Below are positions 10,601-18,489 of a stretch of 64,000 nucleotides of DNA, one piece after another. The notes under the pieces were generated by a model. The model did no database searches and was not told the origin of the DNA. It saw nothing but the letters and a program-made list of their open reading frames with translations. This stretch comes from Sporolactobacillus nakayamae (GTDB taxonomy: Bacteria; Bacillota; Bacilli; Bacillales; Sporolactobacillaceae), in NCBI RefSeq assembly GCF_900113325.1, contig NZ_FOOY01000008.1, positions 1 to 64,000 of the forward strand, written 5' to 3'. Every line of letters begins with the position of its first letter. The stretch's first letter is position 1. Made by a program: the position numbers and the translations under genes.

Positions 10601-11192
10601 TCATCACTCGAATCACAGAGTTTTCAGAAAGAAGATTATCGGGCAGAAGAAGTTCCGAATCATTACCAATTGATTCGAAAATATTAGGCATGATTTCACT
10701 TAACTTGTTGCATTGATGAATCAGTATATATTTAAAAAGACGATCGTTTTGATTTCGATCTTGAAAGTCGTAAACTTGTCCCAAATCTAAACCAAGTTCT
10801 TCAGCTACCAGCTCGATATTACTCAGAACATCTGGTTCATTTTTTCCAGATTCAATAGAGGAAAAAATTCGAATACCAGTTGGCAGATAGCCATTCACCT
10901 CCATGAATCGAAGGGCAATAAAACGGTTAAACCACGTGTAGGCAATCCTATCGATCACATAACTATAGCCATGTATATGTATTTCATTGATTAAGTGTAC
11001 GCGCTGCTTTAATTGATTCTTATCATAGAGTACTCCATTGATTTTAAAACCGCCTTCAAAGATTTCTGGTTTAACTATTTTATTCTTGGTAATCCCAAAT
11101 TCAAAAGCTTTTTGTGTGACACCTTTAATCAATTTTTCTCTTGCATAGATTGCAAATTCCTTAATCGCTTTTTTGTCGATTTGCTCATTCAT
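7629..11192 (-). CDS. pglX: BREX type 1 adenine-specific DNA methyltransferase PglX
   Basis: PglX methylates adenine in a non-palindromic host motif, marking self DNA for BREX. The 1,187-residue protein has the SAM-binding motif FDPCMGSGH near residue 315 and the catalytic motif TNPPYMGRKG with Asn494. The following 300 or so residues form the target-recognition region, encoded by noticeably more AT-rich DNA (about 8640-9350) than the rest of the gene, as if exchanged separately. The C-terminus is rich in charged heptad-like segments. I favour the ATG at 11192 (MNEQIDKKAIKEF), eight bases after GGGAG and 17 bases after the brxC stop. Only one pglX copy is present. Confidence 0.95.
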   Translation of the reverse strand: MNEQIDKKAIKEFAIYAREKLIKGVTQKAFEFGITKNKIVKPEIFEGGFKINGVLYDKNQLKQRVHLINEIHIHGYSYVIDRIAYTWFNRFIALRFMEVNGYLPTGIRIFSSIESGKNEPDVLSNIELVAEELGLDLGQVYDFQDRNQNDRLFKYILIHQCNKLSEIMPNIFESIGNDSELLLPDNLLSENSVIRVMTENLKEENWEHQVEIIGWLYQFYNSEKKDEVFAELKKNIKIGKDDIPAATQLFTPKWIVQYMVENSLGRLWLESHPNEELKQRWSYYIDEVEQPLNVHRQLNSFINRNLNPESIKVFDPCMGSGHILVYAFDLLFQIYVSAGYSKRDIPQLILQNNIYGLEIDERAKQLAYFSLVMKARFYDRQLFRKHVDIHVYAVHESNSITDEDIDIFAENKLLKEQARKLVGTFADAELYGSILKVPDSIDLEMLNARIKEIQKKDSYDFFLEDFKLNKLALFKALVNQATLLAMNFEVVVTNPPYMGRKGMDDRLSKFVKSNYPDASADLFAVMMERCIQFARKNGFISMITQQSWMFLSSFEKLRLFLLKEEQIYSMAHLGARAFAEIGGEVVQSTMFVLRNQTIPNYNATYVRLVDIKDADGKSKQFRNNKLNFIRTQDGFSDIPGSPIAYWASDQVRKIFRESLPLSNLSQPKMGMRTGDNERFIRLWFEVNKQKIHFKNYEPFKNDYKWVPYNKGGEYRKWYGNHYFLVNWENNGAEIKENTRINYPQLGENLGWKISNENDYFKESISWSRISSSKFGVRYYNEGFIFDTAGCCIFDTSLIILGLLASKLTIFFLNMMNPTLAFQVGDLKKIPIINFKNESSIILHLVHQTILISKSDWDSFETSWDFKRHPFLEFRDGAVTLEESYSNWKKEADRRYITLKANEEELNRIFIDLYGLQDELTPEESDDEVTVRRADRERDVKSFLSYCVGIMFGRYSLDEEELIFAGGDFDNGRYKNYKPDKDNVIPITDDTYFEDDLVGRLISILKLTFSDNTLEQNLDFIAQSLNTKSSETSRQRIRRYFLKEFYKDHVQIYKKRPIYWLFDSGKQNGFKALIYLHRYEPGLVACVRTDYLHAMERKYEEEMSRLDLLVESDAQGRDRVKARKQKEKLQRQLSECRQYDQIMAHMANQQIKLDLDDGVKVNYAKFQSIVVPQGAGKNPLKADLLAKI

Positions 11193-11209
11193 CATATGTT
11201 CTCCCAAAG

Positions 11210-14200
11210 TCATACCAACTTAATAATCGTGTTTTCATCGAATTCTTTTTCTAATTTTTTTCGTAGTTCATCTACGACACGGTCTATATCTTCCCTAGAA
11301 GCAATTGTTCGTGTCCCCTGCATAATCATATGTTTACTGATGGTTTTTGTCTTTTTCACTGGGTGATCAATAACCGGTGGATGCAGATCAACAACAGGAT
11401 CCTGTTTCACTTCGTCCTGTGTGCGTTGCTCGCGTTCAAGAATAATTTTGTTCATACAACGTACTTTCAATCGGTCACTTTCAGTCTGCTTGGCAATAAC
11501 TTCGATAACACTGTCCGCTTTCTCAAGCTGTTCTTTTAATCTAATAAAATTTTGGCGAAAATCTGTGGCAAATTTAGTCTTAAGTTCCGGATCTTTATTC
11601 AGTTCATCAAGAACTTCTTGAAAATCACGGTCAATTATTTTTTCAATCGGCTGGCTTTCTTTTTCGATCAATGTCATGAACTGATCGCGGAATGCATCAC
11701 AAAGAAGAGACAATTTATGAATTTGTCCATATGGAGAAACATGATGCACGATCTGTGCCATTTGCTGCTCTACATTCAGAAAATCTTGATCTGTGATGTA
11801 GGATTGGTTTTTTTCATAAACGGTCAGTAGATGAAGGGCAGAATCAAATTTATTCCGTTGATTGCTGAAAAAACCCTTAACGTCATTCACCTGATCGGCA
11901 TAATCCTCTAAATCTCTTTTGAGACTGTATGCCTTTTTGTAAAAGGTTCCGGCATCGTGAATATCTGCCAATGCCCTCATTGCGTCTTGCCCGGATTCAA
12001 CAATTTCTTTTCCCGGATAATGCGGATGTTCATGGTACAAATCAAGCATTTTGCCTGCGTCATGCAGTTCCTGATCTAACAATTTTTGAAATGTCTGCAT
12101 CAGCCCGTCTTCATCCGTCGGTACTGAGGATCGATCAAAAAGTATTTGGCAAAGATCTTTGACCGCTTTTAACAATGCCGGTGAAATTTGTTCCCGCTTA
12201 GTTACGATTACACGATCAGTAAGATCCCTCCGAGTAACAGCCTCAAAAAGGTTGCTGTCGGAAGGTTGAAGATAAACACTGTTCATCATCAGCTTAATTT
12301 CTTGTGTTTGAAAAAGACGAACGAGCACAGCTGTTGTATCGAGTTCCAACCAACCATATGGTTTTTCTGAGAAATGATTGATGATCGTTTTGACCGTCAT
12401 CTGCTGATGACGCATGGACATCCGTTCGATATAACCGTCTGACTCTTTTAAGGCTAGATAGTTGGGGATATCTTCCTCAAAGACGGTCATTTGATCCTGC
12501 CGATCATTCAGCAAAGTCATAAGCATGTTTTTATTGTCAACAAATTCTGTAATGTAATCGATTTTGTTGTAAAGATTTCGTATTAAAGCAAAAAACGCAT
12601 CATTGATACGATCGACCGGATTTTTTTCTTTAATCTTTAACTGCTCGCCGTTGGCATAAATTTCAGCAATTTTCAAAGCCTCAATAAGTGCAATGCTGAT
12701 CCGACCGAATCGATCTGTCACTTCACGCGATTTGCGTGTTTTGATGTCTTCAATTGTCTGAGACGCGGAAACCCCACTTTTCAGTTTAAGATAAGCTTGA
12801 ATTTTAAGGATTTCTTCCATTTCATCCAAGTACGATGTATCCTGCGGCATACGAAGGATCACATTACCTTCGCGCATGGACATCGACTTTAACTGAAGTT
12901 CGTTTAAATCATTTTCTGTCTCATAATCCGGAGTCAACACTTTAAGACCGATATCACTTGTCTGATTTCCAATTGGCCGATCGTTTATGACTGAATTAAA
13001 TGGAAAATTGTAGTGAGTTGAGTAGCGGTATTTCTTAGTTGGATAGATCGATCCAAACAATTCCTCACCAATTTGTTGAATGACTTCTGATGATTCCACA
13101 TGCATATTTTTGATTTCCCGATTAACATCCTGTTCATCATTGGTTAGAAAAATGTATTCTTCTCCATTTTTCTGGACAAGTGTTTGACTTATCAATCGTT
13201 TCAGTGATTCACTGATTTTTTCCTTGAGTTCGATCTTATCTGCATCAATTGCATCAACCATCAGCGTTGCTAAATTTTCAAGGTTAGCAGGTACTTCTTT
13301 TACATATTTGATTAGAAAGAGCAGTTTAAGCACATCAATATCATCAGGTGTTAAAGATCCATTTGTTGAAGCACGCACAATAACATTAGTGATCACAGAA
13401 TCTAGAAACGTCTTAATTGTCTCGTAAAAAGCAGAAAATGGCACGAGCAGTCCTTCTTCACGATCCGCAAATTGGACTGCAGACTCTTGAAAAGCGCTGA
13501 GCAAGGAACGCTCACCTTCGGACAGATGCTTTCCGGAAGCGCCATGGATTCTCACGCCAGTAAAAACCTTTTGAAGCAAAGCAAACTGATAAGGAACGAA
13601 TGGGTAATCATCGATGAATTCTTGACTACTGCTGAATCTTTTCATTTCAGCGCCTTTGTTCGAAAAAGAAAGTAGATTTTTCAAGATCGATTCTTTTTCC
13701 TGATAAACATCGTTAAGGATGAGTGAAGTATGTACATTTTTCTCAAGAATACGTTTCTTAATGACTTCATCGACGAATGCACTGGATAGACTCATTTTAG
13801 TGAAGCGGCCCATGATTTTTGAAAAGTCATTGCCTTTGACTTTTACAATGGAATCAATGTCCTCTTGACTCGTGACAACAATCCATGCCTGACCGTGGCA
13901 CTGACGACCAAACTCATGAACAACGGTCTGCAAATTCAGCATTGCGGCCGAATTATCGCCAATGTACTGCCCAACTTCATCAACAAAAAATACCACGTGG
14001 TGATCGTTCCCTTTTCGATCAATATAGTCTTTGACACGTTTCGCGAATCGGTCGATGCTGATCGTATAGTCCTGTTCCGCATGTTGGAACCAATGTCGTG
14101 CTGTTTCCTCACTCATCTGTGTAGCCCGGCTTAACGCTGCAATAATTGAATCTTCTTCATAGTAAAAATCATCACGCGCATCTTCCCATTTTCTCCCTGA

Positions 14201-14764
14201 AATTTCTCGGAATTCAGTTTTATAAGCACTGTACTTACCGTCTAAGTCCATCTGTCTCTCAATATCAGCAATCCATGGAATCGAACCACAGAAACCCTGC
14301 ATCTCATTGAAAACCTTGTTCAGCACCTTAACAATCGAATCTTTTTCCGTCTTGACACCCGCCTCACTCTTGGCATCAATGTCAAACAAAATTACATCAG
14401 TATCAATGCCAGCGGCTTTCTTCATATCTTCGAGAACGATTGGATCTTTAAGTTTATCCTCAAAAAAATCAATCGCTCTCTTTCCATCAACTTCACGGTT
14501 ATCCACGAGGTAGGATAATATTTTCAGAAAGTGTGACTTTCCAGAACCAAAGAACCCTGAAATCCAGACACCAATCTTGTCCGTTGGATGATCAATGCTT
14601 TCCTTATATGTAGAAAAAAAGCGGCTGATATGCCCTGCTAATTCATTTGTAACAACGTACTCTTCAAGTTCCTGTTTTACCCGGACATGATCATCTTGTC
14701 CGACTTTAACCACGCCTTGAATTTCGCGGTCAATTTTCTTTTTAAACATCTCGCGAAGCTGCAT
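11210..14764 (-). CDS. brxC: BREX type 1 P-loop ATPase BrxC
   Basis: BrxC (PglY-related) is the large ATPase of type 1 BREX. In the 1,184-residue protein a Walker A motif ISGFFGSGKSHFLK lies near residues 62-75 and a Walker B-like VVFFVDEVGQYIGD near 250. The rest is helical and charged, with a lysine-rich tail. The start MQLREMFKKKIDREI is chosen because AGGGG stands nine bases upstream; the longer frame overlapping brxB lacks such a site. It sits between brxB and pglX with short spacers, matching the standard BREX-1 order. No frameshift or motif loss is visible. Confidence 0.94.
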   Translation of the reverse strand: MQLREMFKKKIDREIQGVVKVGQDDHVRVKQELEEYVVTNELAGHISRFFSTYKESIDHPTDKIGVWISGFFGSGKSHFLKILSYLVDNREVDGKRAIDFFEDKLKDPIVLEDMKKAAGIDTDVILFDIDAKSEAGVKTEKDSIVKVLNKVFNEMQGFCGSIPWIADIERQMDLDGKYSAYKTEFREISGRKWEDARDDFYYEEDSIIAALSRATQMSEETARHWFQHAEQDYTISIDRFAKRVKDYIDRKGNDHHVVFFVDEVGQYIGDNSAAMLNLQTVVHEFGRQCHGQAWIVVTSQEDIDSIVKVKGNDFSKIMGRFTKMSLSSAFVDEVIKKRILEKNVHTSLILNDVYQEKESILKNLLSFSNKGAEMKRFSSSQEFIDDYPFVPYQFALLQKVFTGVRIHGASGKHLSEGERSLLSAFQESAVQFADREEGLLVPFSAFYETIKTFLDSVITNVIVRASTNGSLTPDDIDVLKLLFLIKYVKEVPANLENLATLMVDAIDADKIELKEKISESLKRLISQTLVQKNGEEYIFLTNDEQDVNREIKNMHVESSEVIQQIGEELFGSIYPTKKYRYSTHYNFPFNSVINDRPIGNQTSDIGLKVLTPDYETENDLNELQLKSMSMREGNVILRMPQDTSYLDEMEEILKIQAYLKLKSGVSASQTIEDIKTRKSREVTDRFGRISIALIEALKIAEIYANGEQLKIKEKNPVDRINDAFFALIRNLYNKIDYITEFVDNKNMLMTLLNDRQDQMTVFEEDIPNYLALKESDGYIERMSMRHQQMTVKTIINHFSEKPYGWLELDTTAVLVRLFQTQEIKLMMNSVYLQPSDSNLFEAVTRRDLTDRVIVTKREQISPALLKAVKDLCQILFDRSSVPTDEDGLMQTFQKLLDQELHDAGKMLDLYHEHPHYPGKEIVESGQDAMRALADIHDAGTFYKKAYSLKRDLEDYADQVNDVKGFFSNQRNKFDSALHLLTVYEKNQSYITDQDFLNVEQQMAQIVHHVSPYGQIHKLSLLCDAFRDQFMTLIEKESQPIEKIIDRDFQEVLDELNKDPELKTKFATDFRQNFIRLKEQLEKADSVIEVIAKQTESDRLKVRCMNKIILEREQRTQDEVKQDPVVDLHPPVIDHPVKKTKTISKHMIMQGTRTIASREDIDRVVDELRKKLEKEFDENTIIKLV

Positions 14765-14781
14765 ATTGCGTATCCCCTTTT

Positions 14782-15366
14782 TCAATCTGCTACAAGCGGA
14801 AAAGCACGGTAATAATTGTCGTCCTTTAAAGCGTTAAAGAGATTTAATTCTTGCCCATCATAATTCCCAGGGAAGAACAAGATAACAGGCGTATGATCTG
14901 TGGCATGAAAAAGATTGTTCAAAATCATATGCGATCGAATCAGTGGAAAAGCTTTGCCGACTCCCGTAATGAAGATAATGTTTCCAGATTGAACATGCTC
15001 CCGAATGTATTTAATGACCTGATCGTCATCCTGAGTCAGACGCAAAGTGTGAGACGTAGCTTTATAAACTTTTTCACTGCCATACCGCTGTTCCATCTCG
15101 AAATTCTTTGCCAAATAGCCTTTTTTTCCTAGAACTGAAAGGATAATTTCATAAAGGTCAAATTCTGTTACATTGAAAGAGATGTTGTGGTCGTCATTAA
15201 TTCGCTGTTTTAAATAGGCAATATGATCTCGGACAAGCATTTCATATTCAGGGATGTACTGGAAAATATAGTAATTATCTTCATTTGCAAGTCCATTTTT
15301 TTTCATGAAATCCGGGTTCATCAGCTTTGGTAATATATCATCGAGTCTCTGCTGGATGGTCCTCAT
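14782..15366 (-). CDS. brxB: BREX protein BrxB (DUF1788 family)
   Basis: The 194-residue protein starts MRTIQQRLDDILPKL and ends with the conserved DUF1788 pattern of a predicted Rossmann-like fold (IIFITGVGKAFPLIRSH, then PVILFFPGNYDGQELNLF). BrxB is an essential core protein of type 1 BREX whose biochemical role is not established. Its ATG overlaps the brxA stop codon in the sequence TAATG, with AGGTG nine bases upstream, so translation is coupled to brxA. The assignment is firm from gene order plus the C-terminal motif. Confidence 0.92.
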   Translation of the reverse strand: MRTIQQRLDDILPKLMNPDFMKKNGLANEDNYYIFQYIPEYEMLVRDHIAYLKQRINDDHNISFNVTEFDLYEIILSVLGKKGYLAKNFEMEQRYGSEKVYKATSHTLRLTQDDDQVIKYIREHVQSGNIIFITGVGKAFPLIRSHMILNNLFHATDHTPVILFFPGNYDGQELNLFNALKDDNYYRAFPLVAD

Positions 15367-15953
15367 TATGCAAGACACCTGCCTATTGACAACGAATCTA
15401 TTTTCAACAGATAATTTCTTACTTCGGGATCAATCAATGGTCGATTTAATTCGCGATTGCTGCTGTTACTCTTCAGAAATCCTGCTTCATACAGAATGCG
15501 TATGAAAACTTGTTTAAGTTTATAGAGTGTATAGGGCTTCCAAGCTCTAACAATTTCACTTTGCTGGCCTTTTGATTCAAAGAAATGCTCAAAGTCGCGA
15601 TCGGTCAGATACGTGTCTAACACGGAAAATTTATCAGCGATAACTTCTGTCACGAAATCATGAAAAAGTCGATCTGTTTTCTCTATAGCAAACACTGCAA
15701 TTACTTTTCCGGTACCTGTATCTCTGGAAACTATTTTGTTCACTAAAAAAGAATCAAGGGCCTGCAGTCTTTTCAACACGGTTGGGGCAAGCTCTCGCCT
15801 CCGATTCTCAGATTCTGTTTGAAATAGATTTTCATTAATGATTTTCAATTTAAGTTCTGAATAGTCGACCCCATCAAGATAACATTTGCATAAATTTTTT
15901 AGTTCAATGAACAGGAAAGAACGCGATTTTATGGTTGAGCTGTATTTGCGCAC
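15366..15953 (-). CDS. brxA: BREX protein BrxA (DUF1819 family)
   Basis: This is the first gene of the BREX operon. The 195-residue helical protein has the DUF1819 pattern (RSFLFIELKNLCKCYLDG near the N-terminus, LYEAGFLK and LIDPEVRNYLLKID near the C-terminus). BrxA is known as a small DNA-binding protein in type 1 systems. The open frame begins with GTG at 15953 and the ribosome binding site is poor, so the start is uncertain. Upstream lie only about 60 bases before the left arm of the 23-bp inverted repeat that encloses the recombinase gene; no convincing fixed promoter is visible there. Confidence 0.88.
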   Translation of the reverse strand: MRKYSSTIKSRSFLFIELKNLCKCYLDGVDYSELKLKIINENLFQTESENRRRELAPTVLKRLQALDSFLVNKIVSRDTGTGKVIAVFAIEKTDRLFHDFVTEVIADKFSVLDTYLTDRDFEHFFESKGQQSEIVRAWKPYTLYKLKQVFIRILYEAGFLKSNSSNRELNRPLIDPEVRNYLLKIDSLSIGRCLA

Positions 15954-16015
15954 TTTTCAAATCACACCGCTCTCTCAGCTTGCATTTTGATAAAACACTT
16001 TACTTTTGTTGTAGC

Positions 16016-16038
16016 GGCTACATTTTCGCTAGAACGTA
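16016..16038 (+). repeat. Left arm of a perfect 23-bp inverted repeat around the recombinase gene
   Basis: Positions 16016-16038 (starting GGCTACATTTTCGCTAG) are exactly the reverse complement of 16665-16687. The left arm overlaps a further small palindrome, TGTAGC-G-GCTACA. The pair encloses only the recombinase gene. It is a likely recombination site. Confidence 0.85.
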
Positions 16039-16103
16039 TCTCTTATAACGTGGTATAGTAATAGGTGTACTATCCCCGACTGTACTGGTGGTTGAAAGCT
16101 TTT

Positions 16104-16637
16104 ATGGCAAGTATTCCTATTAAAGATCAGAACGCAATTCGAGAAATTTTTTCAGCGTTGGCGAGCAAACGAAAAGGAGAAATTTATACTTTATATTTTG
16201 AATTTGCTTTATCAACTGCTTTGCGCGTCTCTGACATTCTGTCTTTACGTAAGAAAAACATTACGAATGGCTATGTTCATGTTCGAACGATGAAAACGGG
16301 TCTTGAGCGAGTGATCGTTTTGAACGAAAGTTGTCGTAAGAGGATGGAGAATTATCTTGAGGATAAAGATGAGGAAGATCTAATCTTTCCTTTTAAACGT
16401 CAATGGATTCACAAACTTTTAAAATGGGCTGCTAACTATTCAGGGCTTAACTCAACTCATATCAGTTGTCATACAACTCGGAAAACTGCAGCTTGGCGGT
16501 TTTATATTGATAGTAATCATGATATTATGAAAACAATGTATTTATTGGGACACAGATCTCCGAAAGAAACACGATTTTACTTGGGAATTAATGATGAAGA
16601 GGTCAATCATCAATTGATTACTACCACATGGCGATAG
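16104..16637 (+). CDS. Small tyrosine site-specific recombinase
   Basis: This 177-residue protein is the catalytic domain of a tyrosine recombinase without the usual N-terminal core-binding domain, similar in size to FimB/FimE-type invertases. The active-site set is complete: Arg41 (ALRVSD), Lys64 (TMKTG), His123 and Arg126 (HTTRKT), His150 (GHRSP) and Tyr159 (RFYLG). The ATG at 16104 fits the family; a GTG at 16065 would add 13 residues. It runs divergently from brxA. A perfect inverted repeat encloses it exactly. Inversion would turn the gene towards brxA. It may switch BREX expression or simply move itself; the sequence alone does not decide. Confidence 0.88.
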   Translation: MASIPIKDQNAIREIFSALASKRKGEIYTLYFEFALSTALRVSDILSLRKKNITNGYVHVRTMKTGLERVIVLNESCRKRMENYLEDKDEEDLIFPFKRQWIHKLLKWAANYSGLNSTHISCHTTRKTAAWRFYIDSNHDIMKTMYLLGHRSPKETRFYLGINDEEVNHQLITTTWR

Positions 16638-16664
16638 TTATTAGTTTTTTATATTTTCATAGGC

Positions 16665-16687
16665 TACGTTCTAGCGAAAATGTAGCC
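16665..16687 (-). repeat. Right arm of the 23-bp inverted repeat
   Basis: Exact reverse complement of the left arm, 27 bases after the recombinase stop codon and before the bidirectional terminator. Outside the arms the flanks do not match, so the repeat unit is 23 bp. Confidence 0.85.
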
Positions 16688-16714
16688 TTTTCTCCTAATA
16701 ATACAAAAACAATA

Positions 16715-16750
16715 AAACCCAGCATCTTATCCGAATCAGATGCTGGGTTT
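16715..16750. terminator. Bidirectional terminator
   Basis: A perfect 13-bp stem, AAACCCAGCATCT with AGATGCTGGGTTT, around a 10-base loop. It ends both the recombinase transcript (plus) and the transporter gene (minus) and marks the right limit of the defence island. Confidence 0.85.
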
Positions 16751-16782
16751 AAACTTTTATCTAGTTAATTCGTTCTTAAGAT

Positions 16783-18093
16783 TTATTCCTCCAACTCCGC
16801 CTCAATATACGAAGTTTTTGACGACTCTTGCATGCGCCAGTAGACGATCAAGCTGACGAAAACGCAGATGGCCACGTAGAAGAAGAACATGGTTTCGATG
16901 CCGATGCTCTTGAACCACAGGGCGACAAATTCGGCGGTACCGCCGAAGATGGCGACGGTTAGTCCATAAGGCAGACCGACACCGAGCGCGCGGATTTCGG
17001 TCGGGAACAGCTCGGCTTTGACGATCGCGTTGATCGATGTATAACCTGTAACAATGATCAAGCCGAGCAGCATCAATAGGAAGGCTGCGGTTACGCTATG
17101 CGACGCGCGCATGAGCAGGAACAGTGGCACAGTCAAGATGCTGCCGCTGATACCGAAGAAGAACAGCAGCGGTTTGCGGCCGATTCGATCAGACAACATG
17201 CCGGCGAGCGGCTGCATCGCTAGGAAGATGAGCAGTGCGACAAAGTTAATGATGCTGACAACTTCCTTGTCGAGTCCTACAGAGTTGATCATAAATTTCT
17301 GTAAATACGTTGTATAAGTGTAAAAAGCGACCGTTCCTCCGAGTGTCAAACCTACAACGGTCAGAACCGCACGCGGATATTTCATCAGTGCTTTGATCGT
17401 TCCCGCATTCTTCTTGGTTTTTCCGGACATTTTCTTGAACTGGTCGGATTCATCCATCGACAGTCGCAACCACAGAACAGCAAGTGCTCCGAGCGCTCCG
17501 ATCACGAATGGAATGCGCCAGCCCCAAGCTCTCAATTCAGCTTCATTAAGTGATAATTGCAGAATGATTTGGACGCCGAGTGCTACGAGTTGTCCGCCGA
17601 CCAAGGTTACATACTGGAAACTGGAATAGAATCCGCGACGTCCTTTGTTTGCCATTTCTGACAAATAGGTCGCAGAAGTGCCGTATTCGCCGCCAAGCGA
17701 CAATCCTTGGAAAAGTCTGGCTAGGATAAGAATAATCGGTGCGAAAATACCAATGGTTTGATAGTTTGGTGTCGCGGCAATGATGAGCGAACCGCCAGCC
17801 ATAATCAGGATGGAAAGTGTCAGTGCAGCGCGGCGGCCATGACGGTCGGCGTAGCGCCCCATGATCAGACTGCCAATCGGCCGCATTAAAAAGCCAATCG
17901 CAAAAATTGCCGCTGTATTCAGCAGTTGTGATGTTGTGTCTCCTGACGGGAAGAAATCCGTTGAGAAGTACACTGCGAAAGCGGCATAAACATACCAGTC
18001 ATACCATTCAATCATATTGCCTAAGGAACCTTTAAGTATATTTCCTGCGATTCGACGTGAATCCACGTGTTCTACAGGCTTAGCATCAGCCAC
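16783..18093 (-). CDS. Alpha-ketoglutarate/dicarboxylate proton symporter (MHS family, KgtP-like)
   Basis: A 12-helix major facilitator of the metabolite:H+ symporter family. It resembles E. coli KgtP almost throughout: GNMIEWYDWYVY in helix 1, GFLMRPIGSLIMGRYADRHGRR at the loop 2-3 motif, LSLGGEYGTSATYLSE, and GLPYGLTVAIFGGTAEFVALWFK near the C-terminus. Substrate is most probably 2-oxoglutarate or a related carboxylate. The GTG at 18093 (MADAKPVEHV) follows AAAGGAG by eight bases and is preferred to the in-frame start ten codons upstream. It is a single gene ended by the strong terminator at 16715-16750. A GTTAAT-ATA-ATTAAC palindrome about 41 bases upstream may be an operator. Confidence 0.87.
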   Translation of the reverse strand: MADAKPVEHVDSRRIAGNILKGSLGNMIEWYDWYVYAAFAVYFSTDFFPSGDTTSQLLNTAAIFAIGFLMRPIGSLIMGRYADRHGRRAALTLSILIMAGGSLIIAATPNYQTIGIFAPIILILARLFQGLSLGGEYGTSATYLSEMANKGRRGFYSSFQYVTLVGGQLVALGVQIILQLSLNEAELRAWGWRIPFVIGALGALAVLWLRLSMDESDQFKKMSGKTKKNAGTIKALMKYPRAVLTVVGLTLGGTVAFYTYTTYLQKFMINSVGLDKEVVSIINFVALLIFLAMQPLAGMLSDRIGRKPLLFFFGISGSILTVPLFLLMRASHSVTAAFLLMLLGLIIVTGYTSINAIVKAELFPTEIRALGVGLPYGLTVAIFGGTAEFVALWFKSIGIETMFFFYVAICVFVSLIVYWRMQESSKTSYIEAELEE

Positions 18094-18442
18094 ATGAACA
18101 TCTCCTTTAGTCAGAACTCTCAATTGCCAACCGGTTAATATAATTAACGTACAGTTTGGTGAAAAAAATATCCATGATGATCATGTCCACCTATGTATGC
18201 TTACTGTACACGAAAGCTTCGCCACAAGTGAAACAATTCGCTTATATAATCGCCATAAATCTTGAGGTCGCTCCGCGAGACATCTTCTTTCATCGAACTG
18301 TTGATTGGAATCATTATTCTATTTTGTTATCATTACAATAACATAAAGATCATAATTTAACAGCTTATTTGTTTTAATTTATAAAAATAAATTTCTAGTT
18401 GGTTCACTTGGCTAAAAAATAATTTTGCATTTTTAAATAGGA
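18094..18442. other. Intergenic region with a candidate operator
   Basis: No gene is supported; the 61-codon plus-strand frame here has no ribosome binding site and an unlikely composition. The only structure noted is the palindrome GTTAAT-ATA-ATTAAC at 18134-18148 just upstream of the KgtP-like gene; the remainder is AT-rich. Confidence 0.5.
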
Positions 18443-18445
18443 AGC

Positions 18446-18472
18446 AAAAAAAAAGAACCCTGAATCGGGTTC
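18446..18472 (-). terminator. Terminator of the PLP enzyme gene
   Basis: GAACCC (18455-18460) pairs with GGGTTC (18467-18472) and is followed on the minus strand by nine T's. Confidence 0.8.
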
Positions 18473-18489
18473 CGCCATATCGCTTTAGT

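Noticed and set aside
16016-16687. Insertion sequence with terminal inverted repeats
   Set aside because: The enclosed enzyme is a tyrosine recombinase, not a DDE transposase, and no flanking target duplication is visible; an invertible or integrative cassette fits better.
18156-18341. 61-codon plus-strand frame between the symporter and the PLP enzyme
   Set aside because: No ribosome binding site and low-complexity AT-rich content; most likely chance.
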